DNA of 64,000 nt. Origin: Bradyrhizobium yuanmingense (GTDB lineage Bacteria; Pseudomonadota; Alphaproteobacteria; Rhizobiales; Xanthobacteraceae). Where the stretch lies: positions 124,001-188,000 of the forward strand of contig NZ_JARFML010000014.1 in the NCBI RefSeq assembly GCF_029167105.1, given 5' to 3'. This document shows, in pieces, positions 45,242-53,780 of the stretch (its first letter is position 1; every line of letters begins with the position of its first letter). The notes below the pieces were generated by a model. That model made no database searches and was not told where the DNA came from. It worked only from the letters and a program-made list of their open reading frames with translations. The position numbers and the translations under genes are program-made.

Positions 45242-46533
45242 CCGTGCTCCTCGTCAGCGATATCGAGGCCGTGGTCGAGCGCGTCCAGAAGCTGGTTAGC
45301 CTCCCACTCGGAAATCACCAGCGGTGGTGCCAGGAACAGCGAGGTCTGCTCGCCGCTGGTGCCGATCACGGCGCCGGCTTCCAGTGCGCGCTCCGCGACG
45401 CGCGAGGCGATCGGCACCTCGGTGGTGTCGGCGTGCCAAGTCCGCCAGTCCGGGCCGTGCAGTTCCACCGTCCAGTGCAGCCCCTGCCCAGCCACGCGCT
45501 GCACGCTCGGGTGCTTTTGCGCGATTGCGAGAAGGCGGCGGGTGAACAGCTTCTCCAGATCTTTCACGTGTTCCAGAATCTTGTCGTCGCTGACGACCTT
45601 CAGATAGGCGCTGACGGCCGCCATGCTGATCGGATGGCCACGCAGCGTGCCGTAGTTCTGCCAGCTCGTGCCCTTGAGCCGCTCCACGATGTCCTTGGAC
45701 ACCACCACAGCGGCCACGGCCGCCGCGCCGCCGCCGAGCGACTTTCCGAGCGTCACGATATCGGGGCGGCTCTGCGCACCCTGGAACGCGAACCAGCGCC
45801 CAGCGCGGCCGGCGCCGGTGACGACCTCGTCCGCAATCCAGTAAGACCCGGCCTGCCGCGCACAGCGCGCGACCTCGTCCTGATAGGCACCGTCGTAATA
45901 GATGCCGCCTTGGGTGTAGTCGATGATCGTCGCCGCCGTGTCCGCAAGCAGGCGCGGAGCATTCGCGAGATATTCGCTGGGTGGCGCGTTATTAGCCGGC
46001 GCGCCATAGATCGCCCCATCCGGCGCCGGCAGGATCCGCACCGGCGCCATCGGTGCCGGCAGCTTCGAGCCGCCGGCGTGCACCGCGAGCCCGCCGTGCC
46101 ATTGTGGCTGCACCGTCATGCTGCGCGAGAGGCCGGTGATGCCGTGATAAGCGCGCTCGCGCGTTGCCAGGGCCGAGCGCTGCGTCAGCGCCTGGCAGAG
46201 CGACAGCGCCATGTCGTTGGCCTCGCTGCCGCTGATGCAGAAGCGCACCGCGCCGACCCAACCTTCTTCGCCCTTGAAGGCGATGGCCATCAGATCGTCG
46301 GCGGCCTGCTCGCGGCCGACCCAGGTCCAGCCTTCGTTGACGACGGGCGTATCGGCCGCACGGCGGATCGCTTCCACCATTGCGGGATGGCGATGGCCGA
46401 GACCGCCGCCGGTGTTGCTGCCGTCGATCAGCTTGCGGCCGTCCGCAAGGTGAAAGTAGACGCCCTCGCCGCCGACCACGGCCATCGGCGCGGCCTCGCC
46501 CGCATTCAGCCCGGTTCGCAACAATCTGCTCAT
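45238..46533 (-). CDS. Class III PLP-dependent aminotransferase
   Basis: 431 residues from ATG at 46533, 10 bases after the HyuB stop. PLP site: SGSEAND at 101-107 (phosphate), D235 in YWIADEVVTG, and the Schiff-base K264 in TLGKSLGGGA. Related to omega-amino acid:pyruvate aminotransferases and glutamate-1-semialdehyde aminomutases. Could remove or isomerise the amino group of the acid released by hydantoin hydrolysis. Reading starts overlap the downstream ligase by GTGA. Confidence 0.85.
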   Translation of the reverse strand: MSRLLRTGLNAGEAAPMAVVGGEGVYFHLADGRKLIDGSNTGGGLGHRHPAMVEAIRRAADTPVVNEGWTWVGREQAADDLMAIAFKGEEGWVGAVRFCISGSEANDMALSLCQALTQRSALATRERAYHGITGLSRSMTVQPQWHGGLAVHAGGSKLPAPMAPVRILPAPDGAIYGAPANNAPPSEYLANAPRLLADTAATIIDYTQGGIYYDGAYQDEVARCARQAGSYWIADEVVTGAGRAGRWFAFQGAQSRPDIVTLGKSLGGGAAAVAAVVVSKDIVERLKGTSWQNYGTLRGHPISMAAVSAYLKVVSDDKILEHVKDLEKLFTRRLLAIAQKHPSVQRVAGQGLHWTVELHGPDWRTWHADTTEVPIASRVAERALEAGAVIGTSGEQTSLFLAPPLVISEWEANQLLDALDHGLDIADEEHG

Positions 46534-46543
46534 CGCCACTGCC

Positions 46544-48124
46544 TCACTCCGCCGGAACGGCGCCGTAGCCACCGCCACCGCACATCTCGATCGTGACGAG
46601 ATCGCCTTGCTGCAACACCAGGTTCGACTTGCCGTCGATGGCGACGTTGGCGCCCTGCCGGACCAGCGAGACGCGGCAGGCCTTGCCAGAATCGCCGCCC
46701 TGCATGCCCCAGGGCGCCATCACCATGCGTTCGACGCAGGTGGTCAGGTGCATCGATGGCGCGAGGATGCGGTAGGTGCGGACCGAGCCGTCACCGCCGC
46801 GATGCGCGCCTGCGCCGCCGGAATTCCGGCGAATGGCCTGCTGCTCGAGCCGGATCGCGTAATTCGCCTCGATCACCTCGACCGGCGTGTTCGAGGTGTT
46901 GGACAGATGGACGCGGGTTGCGGACGTGCCGGCCCGATCGTGCCGCGCGCCTTCGCCACCGCCATGGACTTCATAGAGCATCTTCCACGACCCGTTCGGC
47001 CGCGGCTCGGCGAAGAACAGCACGCCCGCGGTGGTCGCCCCGCCCGCCGACAGGCGCTCGGGAATGGTGTCCTGCATGGCGCGGAAAATCGCATCGACGA
47101 TGCGCATGGAGGTCTCGTGATTGCCGGCGGCAACGGAGGCGGTCCAGCCGGGCTCGAGGATCGAGCCCGGGCGCGTGATGATGGTCAGAGGGCGCAGCGC
47201 GCCGGCATTCTGCTGCATGTCGCGTCCGCTCATGATGCGCGCAGCATAGGCGACAGCCGAGCGCGCCATGAACGGCGTCGTGTTGCAGAAATTGGAGACG
47301 CGGTCGCAGCTTCCGGAGAGGTCGAAGGTCGCTTCATCCCCGGCGATGGTGATCTTCACATGGATGCGCGCCGGCGCGTTGTTTGCGCTGCCGTCGTCGA
47401 GATAATCCTCGCCCTCGTAGACGCCATCCGGCAGGTCGCGCAGCGCCTCGCGCATCTCGATTTCGGAGAGATCGTGCAGGCGCGACTGCGCCGCCATAAA
47501 GACGGCCTTGCCATGCTCGCGGCAGAGCTCGACGATGCGCTTCTCGCCGGCCTTGGTCGCCGCGATCTGAGCAAGAAGATCGCCCTCGCAGGATTCGGCA
47601 TCGCGAACATTCGCCTTGAGCAGCTGCACAATTGGCGTGTTGAGGCCGGCAGCGCTCGCGATCAGCACCGGCGGAATCCGCATCGCCTCCTGAAACGTAT
47701 CGACGGCCTTGGCGAAATAGCTGCCGGGCCAGGTGCCGCCGATGTCGGGCCAATGCGCGAGGCTGACCGCGAAGGCGACGATCTCGCCCTCGAAGAAGAC
47801 GGGACGCACGACCTTGACGTCGTTGAGATGATTGCCGCCGAGCGCGCCGATATTGTAGATCACGACGTCGCCGTCGTTCAAGCCATCACGCGGCATCACC
47901 TTCAAGAGTTCAGGGATCGTATACGCCATCGCGCCGAGATGGATCGGGATGTCGCGGCCCTGCCCGACCAGGCCGCCATGGCCGTCGGTGATCGCAGACG
48001 AGAGGTCGCCGGCCTCGCGCAGGAGCGGCGAGCGCGCCGAGCGCGTCATGACGAGGCTCATCTCCTCCGCCGCGGCGGAGAGCCCGTGCCTGATGACCTC
48101 GACGACGAACGGATCGAGCTTCAC
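46544..48124 (-). CDS. hyuB: Hydantoinase B/oxoprolinase family protein (HyuB)
   Basis: 526 residues from GTG at 48124 overlapping the HyuA stop (GTGA). Begins MKLDPFVVEVIRHGLSAAAE and has TRSARSPLLREAGDLSSAI and AYTIPELLKVMP, typical of HyuB. The segment that usually reads NDPYxGGTHLxD is NIGALGGNHLND here: His and the final Asp remain, but the NDP is changed. Late glycine-rich end IEMCGGGGYG is typical. With HyuA it would form an ATP-dependent hydantoinase, N-methylhydantoinase or related carboxylase. Confidence 0.88.
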   Translation of the reverse strand: MKLDPFVVEVIRHGLSAAAEEMSLVMTRSARSPLLREAGDLSSAITDGHGGLVGQGRDIPIHLGAMAYTIPELLKVMPRDGLNDGDVVIYNIGALGGNHLNDVKVVRPVFFEGEIVAFAVSLAHWPDIGGTWPGSYFAKAVDTFQEAMRIPPVLIASAAGLNTPIVQLLKANVRDAESCEGDLLAQIAATKAGEKRIVELCREHGKAVFMAAQSRLHDLSEIEMREALRDLPDGVYEGEDYLDDGSANNAPARIHVKITIAGDEATFDLSGSCDRVSNFCNTTPFMARSAVAYAARIMSGRDMQQNAGALRPLTIITRPGSILEPGWTASVAAGNHETSMRIVDAIFRAMQDTIPERLSAGGATTAGVLFFAEPRPNGSWKMLYEVHGGGEGARHDRAGTSATRVHLSNTSNTPVEVIEANYAIRLEQQAIRRNSGGAGAHRGGDGSVRTYRILAPSMHLTTCVERMVMAPWGMQGGDSGKACRVSLVRQGANVAIDGKSNLVLQQGDLVTIEMCGGGGYGAVPAE

Positions 48125-50130
48125 GCCGCCCTCCGCGTCAGGAACAAATTGCCTGATTTATCGGGCCTCGCCTGCCAGCCCGGCGGTACCACCACCGTCG
48201 ACCAGGCGTCTTCGATGATGGCGGGACCATTGATGGTCTCGGCGAGCGAGGCGCGGTCGAGGATCGCGGTTGCGATGTCGTGGAAGCCGTCGAACGAGCA
48301 GGTGCGCGTGGCCATGGACACCGCCCTCGCCGCCGTCGCCGGCCGGCTGACGATGGTCGTCGACGGGCGACGCGCCTGCACCCGCACGGATTCGATGACG
48401 CAGGGCTCACCGGTCGCATAGCCGAACAGCTCATGATGCCGCGCCAGGAAATCCTGCTTCAGCCTGGCGACATCGACCGGCAGTGTGAACGGCACCGGAA
48501 TCGCGTCGTTCTGCGCCGCATAGCGCATCAAGGCCACCAGCTCGACTTGGATCTCCGCCTTCGCAACTCCGTTTGCGAGCAGCGGCGCGGATGCATCGGC
48601 AATCAGGGCCTCGATCCGTTCCGAGACGCGGGCGAGATCGATGCCGTCAAGCACAGCGCGAAGGGTCTGCTGCTGCAGGAAGCTGAAATCAGCGGTGAGG
48701 CAGCCCAGCGCCGAGAATGCGCTCGAGGCACTGGGCACGACCACCTCCGCAATGCCGTAGAGATCGGCGAGGCCCGCGGCATGCATCGGGCCGCCGCCGC
48801 CGAAGGCCAGCAGCGTGCAATCGCGGCCGTCGATGCCGCGCTCGACCGTGACGCGGCGGAGCGCGCGGGCCATGGTCGCGTTCGCGACCTTGATGATGCC
48901 GAGCGCTGTTTCTGTCAGATTCAGCCCGAGCGCGCGGGCAATCGGCGCGATGACGCCCTTGGCGGATTCGATGTCGATGCCGATGCGGTCGCCAAGCTTG
49001 GTCTCGGGATTGAGATAGCCGAGCACGGCATTGGCATCGGTGATGGTGGGCTCCGTGCCGCCACGGCCATAGCAGGCCGGGCCCGGCTCGGAGCCGGCGC
49101 TCTCCGGCCCCACCGTCAGGCCGCCGGGACCGTTGCGCACGATCGATCCGCCGCCCGCGCCGATCGAATGCACCGCGAGCATCGGCTGGCGCAGCGGCTT
49201 GTCGCCGAGCATGCGCCCGTCGGTCATTTCGGCCTGGCCGTCGACGATCAGGCACACGTCCGTCGTGGTGCCGCCCATGTCGAAGGTCAGCATGCGCGCG
49301 CAGCCGAGCTGGCGCGCGATGCTGACCGACGCCGAGACGCCCGCCGCCGGGCCCGACATCGCCATCACCAGCGGACGCTGCTTCACCGCCGAAATCGGAA
49401 CCATGGCGCCGGCGGAGTGAAACACCTGCAGGCCGGGCCCGATCGGCAGCCGCTGCTCCAGCTCGCTGAGATATTGGACCGCGATCGGCATCGCGGCGGC
49501 GTTGAACACGGTTGCCGAGGTCCGCTCATATTCGCGCGCCTCGGGGTTGACCTCGTGCGAGAGCGAGACATGGGCGACGACGCTCCTGAGCCGCTCGCCG
49601 ATCATCTTTTCATGCACCGGATTGGCATAAGCGTGAAGGAGCGCGACCGCGACGCTCTGGACGCCGGTCCCCTTCAGCCACGCCACCAGGCGTTCAATTT
49701 CCGCTTCCTCGAGCGACTTGAGCACCCGGCCCTCGTGATCGAGGCGCTCGGCGAGCCCGAAGCAGCGTTCAGGCGGCACCAAGGGCGGCGATTTCGGGGG
49801 AATGTCGAGACGGTAGAGATCGCGCCGGCGGTAGCGGGCGATCTCGAGCACGTCGGCAAAGCCTTCGGTCGCGACCAGCGCCACCTTCGGCAGCCGGTTC
49901 TCGACGATCGCGTTGGTGACGCGCGTGGTGCCGTGGACGAAGCGCTTGACCTCGCTCTTGCGCAGGCCCACCGCCTCGATCGCCTCCAGCATCGCCTGCA
50001 CCGGTGCGTCGGGGCGCGACGGCACCTTCGCAATTCGCGCTTCCGCGGAATCGCGCCGGATCGCGATGATGTCGGTGAAGGTGCCACCGATATCGGTGCC
50101 GACCTCCCAGTGATTGCCGGAGTAGCTCAT
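48121..50130 (-). CDS. hyuA: Hydantoinase A/oxoprolinase family protein (HyuA)
   Basis: 669 residues from ATG at 50130 (a GTG two codons earlier is possible). ATP-binding motif GTDIGGTFTDIIA near the start, VHGTTRVTNAIVENR, then the second actin-like lobe with TFDMGGTTTDVCLI and FGGGGPMHAAGLAD. Activates the ring carbonyl with ATP for HyuB. Its own ribosome site is weak; a 26-codon frame ends 8 bases upstream, so translation may be coupled. First enzyme gene after the MocR regulator. Confidence 0.88.
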   Translation of the reverse strand: MSYSGNHWEVGTDIGGTFTDIIAIRRDSAEARIAKVPSRPDAPVQAMLEAIEAVGLRKSEVKRFVHGTTRVTNAIVENRLPKVALVATEGFADVLEIARYRRRDLYRLDIPPKSPPLVPPERCFGLAERLDHEGRVLKSLEEAEIERLVAWLKGTGVQSVAVALLHAYANPVHEKMIGERLRSVVAHVSLSHEVNPEAREYERTSATVFNAAAMPIAVQYLSELEQRLPIGPGLQVFHSAGAMVPISAVKQRPLVMAMSGPAAGVSASVSIARQLGCARMLTFDMGGTTTDVCLIVDGQAEMTDGRMLGDKPLRQPMLAVHSIGAGGGSIVRNGPGGLTVGPESAGSEPGPACYGRGGTEPTITDANAVLGYLNPETKLGDRIGIDIESAKGVIAPIARALGLNLTETALGIIKVANATMARALRRVTVERGIDGRDCTLLAFGGGGPMHAAGLADLYGIAEVVVPSASSAFSALGCLTADFSFLQQQTLRAVLDGIDLARVSERIEALIADASAPLLANGVAKAEIQVELVALMRYAAQNDAIPVPFTLPVDVARLKQDFLARHHELFGYATGEPCVIESVRVQARRPSTTIVSRPATAARAVSMATRTCSFDGFHDIATAILDRASLAETINGPAIIEDAWSTVVVPPGWQARPDKSGNLFLTRRAA

Positions 50131-50138
50131 CTGCACAG

Positions 50139-50219
50139 TCAGCTACGCGTGACGTCCGGACCCGGCGCCGGGTCCTTCCCGTCCATCGCAACCTCGAATG
50201 CCGAACCGAGTGCGCTCAT
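50139..50219 (-). CDS. Possible 26-residue leader peptide of hyuA
   Basis: ATG at 50219 preceded by AGGGG at a 7-base spacing; reads MSALGSAFEVAM, then DGKDPAPGPDVTRS, and stops 8 bases before the hyuA ATG. hyuA lacks a good Shine-Dalgarno, so reinitiation after this peptide would explain its translation. The perfect palindrome GGACCCGGCGCCGGGTCC (50158-50175) lies inside it and could fold in the message. Conservation unknown. Confidence 0.35.
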   Translation of the reverse strand: MSALGSAFEVAMDGKDPAPGPDVTRS

Positions 50220-50576
50220 GATGCATCCCCTCTCATGCCATCGTCTGCGAGCGTGCGACAGAGCGCTGGCCTACGATAGGGCCAGAGTTGTCGCAATTCG
50301 CTGGGCCAGCAGCTGCCGGCGCGGCGCAGCGCGCCGAAGGGTGCACGTTTTGGTGCAGCGGTGCCTGCACAGACAGCACGCGAGTGCGCGCTGGTCCACA
50401 CCGGAGACGTGCGGCGCACCACGGATTTCTCTGAGTAAATCGCGATGTCTGTTGCACCGCAATCCAAGCGACCGGTTCAGCTGTCTAATTTGCAGGCGAT
50501 CAAATCGGCGGCGGGGGATCTTCAGGTGCCTAGGAGCTATGCACGGCAGTCGGCTCAGCCTCTCTCTATTGTACGA
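50220..50576 (-). promoter_or_regulatory. Regulatory gap between MocR gene and hyuA
   Basis: 357 bases without a convincing gene. GTGCA-type repeats cluster at 50341-50370: GTGCAC (50341), GGTGCAG (50352) and the inverted pair GTGC-CT-GCAC (50361-50370), with another inverted copy TTGCACC near 50453. MocR regulators bind spaced direct repeats near the genes they control, so this is the best operator candidate for the hyu locus. Sigma-70 boxes are not clear. Confidence 0.4.
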
Positions 50577-52094
50577 TCAGTAAGAGAGCGGATTAGATGG
50601 TGCGTTGCGAGAAGCGGCACTGATGCAGGCTGCGATTCTCGCAAGTAGCGGAGCAGCATCTTCGATGCGCAGCCGGCCGTAGCCGAACACCAGGCCTTGC
50701 CGCGTCGGCTGTTCCAGAAAATTCTGCGCCAGCGGTTGCACGTGGATGCCGGCCCGCTTCAGGACCGCGGCCGCCTCCCGATCGCTCATCCGCGCCTGCA
50801 TTGTCTCGGTGAACAGCGCCACCAGGTGCAGGCCGGTGACGGCGGAGGACACGGTCAGGTCATCCGGCATCAGCGCTGCGATCGCATCGATCAGCGCCCC
50901 GCGCCTGGCAGCATAGACCCGCCGCATTGTGCGCAAGTGGCGCAGCAGATGCCCTTCCCGCATGAATTCTGCCAAAGCGAATTGTCCGATGCCGGAGGTG
51001 TGCACGTCGATGCGCGCGCGGCCCTTGGCGAATCCTGCGATGAAATGCCTGTTCGCGACGAGGTATCCAAGCCGCAGGTTCGGCATCATGATCTTCGAGA
51101 AGGTGCCGAAATAGATTACCCGGCCCTCGCGATCGAGCGAGCGCAGCGAGGCAATCATGCTGTCCTGGTGCCTGAACTCCGAATTGTAATCGTCCTCGAT
51201 CACCCAGACGTCGTTCTTGTTCGCCCAGTCGAGCAGTTCGAGCCGCCGCTCCAGCCCCATGCTGACCCCGAGCGGATATTGATGCGACGGTGTGACCACG
51301 ATCAGCCGCGCACCCGGTGCGCGCCGGATTCCCTCCGAGACGACCAGCCCCTTGTCGTCGACCGGTACAGGAACGAGCCTTGCGCCAGCCGCGGTGAGCG
51401 CCCATCGCGCTTCGACGAAGCCGGGCTCTTCGACCCAGACCTCGTCGCCGGGATCGAGGATCATCCGGCTGCAGAAATCCAGTGCCCCCGATGTGCCGGA
51501 GGTGACGACGACCTCTTCCGGCGAGCAAACGAGACCGCGCACGGAGCCGAGGAAGTTCGCGATCTCGCTCCGCAATTGCGGATGGCCTTCGGGCGGAAGA
51601 TCGAGGCACTCCTGCTCTCTTGGATTTTGCCAGGCCTGGCGCAGCAGGCGCGACCATTGCTTGAACGGGAACGATGAAACGTCGGGAGCGCCGGGGGCGA
51701 ACACGGACGGCCAATTGGTCTCGTAGTCGAGGCCGAGCAGCGATCGCCAACGCTCCGACATGTGGGCAGGCTCGGCCGCGGGCGAGGCGGCGGACGGCGG
51801 CTCCACATGCGCAGCCGCAACGGCGGCCACCATGACACTGCCGCGCGGCGTCGATGCGAGATAGCCTTCGGCATAGAGCAGATCCCAGGCGGTCAGCACC
51901 ACAGTGCGCGAACAGCCCAATTCGCGCGCGATCTCGCGCGATCCCAGAAATTGCGTTCCGGCCGCAAAGGCGCCGCGCAGGATGCCGTCGCGGATGTGAG
52001 CCGCGATCTGCAAATGCAGCGGCACCGCCGAGGTCCGGTCGATGTGCATTCCCGCAAGGGACACGCGCTTGCTGGGGTGACGGCTGTTGTCCAT
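50577..52094 (-). CDS. MocR-type GntR regulator with aminotransferase-like domain
   Basis: 505 residues from ATG at 52094. GntR winged helix at about 20-85 (PLHLQIAAHIRDGILRGAFA, SREIARELGCSRTVVLTAW), linker, then a fold-I aminotransferase domain: HQYPLG at 271, DDYNSEFR at 301 and the PLP lysine K334 in FGTFSKIMMPNLRLGY. Such regulators sense PLP plus an amino compound and often control adjacent amino-acid or vitamin B6 genes. Lying directly upstream of the hyu genes on the same strand, it probably controls them. Confidence 0.9.
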   Translation of the reverse strand: MDNSRHPSKRVSLAGMHIDRTSAVPLHLQIAAHIRDGILRGAFAAGTQFLGSREIARELGCSRTVVLTAWDLLYAEGYLASTPRGSVMVAAVAAAHVEPPSAASPAAEPAHMSERWRSLLGLDYETNWPSVFAPGAPDVSSFPFKQWSRLLRQAWQNPREQECLDLPPEGHPQLRSEIANFLGSVRGLVCSPEEVVVTSGTSGALDFCSRMILDPGDEVWVEEPGFVEARWALTAAGARLVPVPVDDKGLVVSEGIRRAPGARLIVVTPSHQYPLGVSMGLERRLELLDWANKNDVWVIEDDYNSEFRHQDSMIASLRSLDREGRVIYFGTFSKIMMPNLRLGYLVANRHFIAGFAKGRARIDVHTSGIGQFALAEFMREGHLLRHLRTMRRVYAARRGALIDAIAALMPDDLTVSSAVTGLHLVALFTETMQARMSDREAAAVLKRAGIHVQPLAQNFLEQPTRQGLVFGYGRLRIEDAAPLLARIAACISAASRNAPSNPLSY

Positions 52095-52128
52095 GTCTCG
52101 CCGGTCATCAGGCAACGCAGGGGATCGT

Positions 52129-52202
52129 AGCCCGGGTTAGCGCTGCGATACCCGGGAATGCCGCAGGCAAGAACCCAGATGTCGCAGCGCTCATCCGGGC
52201 CG
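52129..52202. repeat. REP-like imperfect inverted repeat
   Basis: About 74 bases in the gap between the PepSY and MocR genes. The left arm contains GCCCGGGTTAGCGCTGCGAT; the reverse complement of the right arm reads GCCCGGATGAGCGCTGCGAC, 16 of 20 identical. Each arm also ends in CCGGG/CTGGG pairs. This type of GTAGCCCGG...AGCG...CCGGG element is, as far as I recall, scattered through Bradyrhizobium intergenic DNA. Remaining gap to 52334 shows nothing clear. Confidence 0.55.
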
Positions 52203-52334
52203 CCGTCATTCCGGGCGTCCGCCGTTTTCAAGCCGCCGCAGAGCTACACCGAAAGGCAGCCGGCGAAAAGAGACCGTGCTGCCGCTCGGCGCATCGCTGC
52301 TCTGCCGACCCATACGTGTCCTTTGCGGCCTGCC

Positions 52335-53768
52335 TCAGGCGGCCAACCATGCCCGCAAGCGCCGCCAACCGATGACGATGCCGGTGATGGAGAACATCAG
52401 CCCGAGCGTACAGAGCCCGACAATGAGAGCGTCACGCAGCCGCGCATGAGCCAGCAGAATCGGGAAGTCAAGCGTGTGCAGCGCACGGTAGAGCCAGCGA
52501 TAGACGCGGCGCGACGGGTCCAGTCTTTGCAGCACCTTGCCATCGGCGGCATCGACATCGAACCAGAGATCGCCGCAGGTCGTGCGGTAGACAGGAGCCC
52601 CCGGAAGTGCGGATTGCGCCGGATAGTCGTCGTTGCCGGCGAGCAGGAACGGTGCGGCACAGCCGGCGCCAAGGCGCGCCGTCAGGTCGCCGATCTCCTG
52701 CCTGTCCAGGTATGGCGCCGGTCCATCGCGCGGCGCGTCCCCTGCCCTGATCAAAGTCTGGTGGCCGAGCGCGATCCGATCGCGCCGATAGACCTTCCCG
52801 TCGAAGGCGAACCATTCGACCTCGCGGGCCAACGGCGATATTGGCTGCGGATCGAGCGACGACGCGTCTCGCCAATCCGGGGCGGCATCGACCACGGCGG
52901 CCTCAGCCGGTGTCAGTTGCCCGCGCGAGAACATCCGGCCGTGATCCATCGACAGCCAGCCGCTGAAGATCCAGCTCAGCACGAACACGGTCGCGACAAG
53001 ACCGATGACGTGATGCAGGGCGTGCCAGCCACGATAGGGCGACGAGAGCTGGCGTCCCCGCATCCTCACACGCACGATTCCGAGCGCCGCGCCAAGCAAT
53101 GCAGCGATCAGGGCCAGCAGCGACAGCGTCCAGACCACGCGATCCCACAGCGCCCAGCTGCTGCGCAGAACCGTCGGATAGATCCAGTGCAGCACGCTGC
53201 CGGCCCAGTTCCACGCGCGCTCGCTGCGCGTCGTATCCAGGACAACTTCGCCGGTCAGCGACGAAACGTAGACCTCCGTTCCAGGGGCATCGCCGAGAGC
53301 GGCGCGAAACAAGGGCCGATGGCGATCAAAACCGTTCGGCACGCTCCATTGATCGTAGTCCGACCGCGCGACGATCGCGGCGCGTAGCGCGTCGCGCCCG
53401 CGCTGACGTGAATAAGCTTGCACGATGGTGAGCGCGATCTCGGCTGATGTCACCGACGCGTCTCCTCCATCGGAGGCGCTGACCGCTCGCGAGCCTGCGG
53501 GGCCGGAGACGACGTAAACCGGTCCATCGCTCCGCTGGATCAGCCGAACACGTGTCGCATCGGCAATCCCGCTCGCCGCAACGGCGTCCGCGACCGAAAT
53601 CCTGATCTCGCCGCGATCCACCGGCACGAGTCCGGCAAATCGCTCCGCTTCCGTCAGCGACGGAAACGGAACGAAGTGCATCACGATTCCAGTCGCGAAC
53701 CACATCGCGAACAGCAGGCAGAACGCGATGCCGAGCCAGCGATGCGCGAGGACGATCGCGCCCATCAT
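52335..53768 (-). CDS. PepSY-associated membrane protein
   Basis: 477 residues. Helix at 9-33 (HRWLGIAFCLLFAMWFATGI), a periplasmic PepSY-containing region, helices around 205-240 and 255-285, a second periplasmic loop and a final helix before the C-terminal GWRRLRAWLAA. HR, HW, HH and H-rich helix ends (VLHWIY, WHALHHVIG, ALHTLDF) resemble haem-binding reductases of siderophore loci such as FsvB/PiuB relatives. Encoded 12 bases after the TonB receptor and so under the same riboswitch. Possible reductive release of metal or corrinoid (inference). Confidence 0.75.
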   Translation of the reverse strand: MMGAIVLAHRWLGIAFCLLFAMWFATGIVMHFVPFPSLTEAERFAGLVPVDRGEIRISVADAVAASGIADATRVRLIQRSDGPVYVVSGPAGSRAVSASDGGDASVTSAEIALTIVQAYSRQRGRDALRAAIVARSDYDQWSVPNGFDRHRPLFRAALGDAPGTEVYVSSLTGEVVLDTTRSERAWNWAGSVLHWIYPTVLRSSWALWDRVVWTLSLLALIAALLGAALGIVRVRMRGRQLSSPYRGWHALHHVIGLVATVFVLSWIFSGWLSMDHGRMFSRGQLTPAEAAVVDAAPDWRDASSLDPQPISPLAREVEWFAFDGKVYRRDRIALGHQTLIRAGDAPRDGPAPYLDRQEIGDLTARLGAGCAAPFLLAGNDDYPAQSALPGAPVYRTTCGDLWFDVDAADGKVLQRLDPSRRVYRWLYRALHTLDFPILLAHARLRDALIVGLCTLGLMFSITGIVIGWRRLRAWLAA

Positions 53769-53780
53769 GCGCTCAAGGCC

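Noticed and set aside
48280..50583. A 767-codon plus-strand frame
   Set aside because: Antisense of hyuA; no motif, and hyuA has full actin-like motifs.
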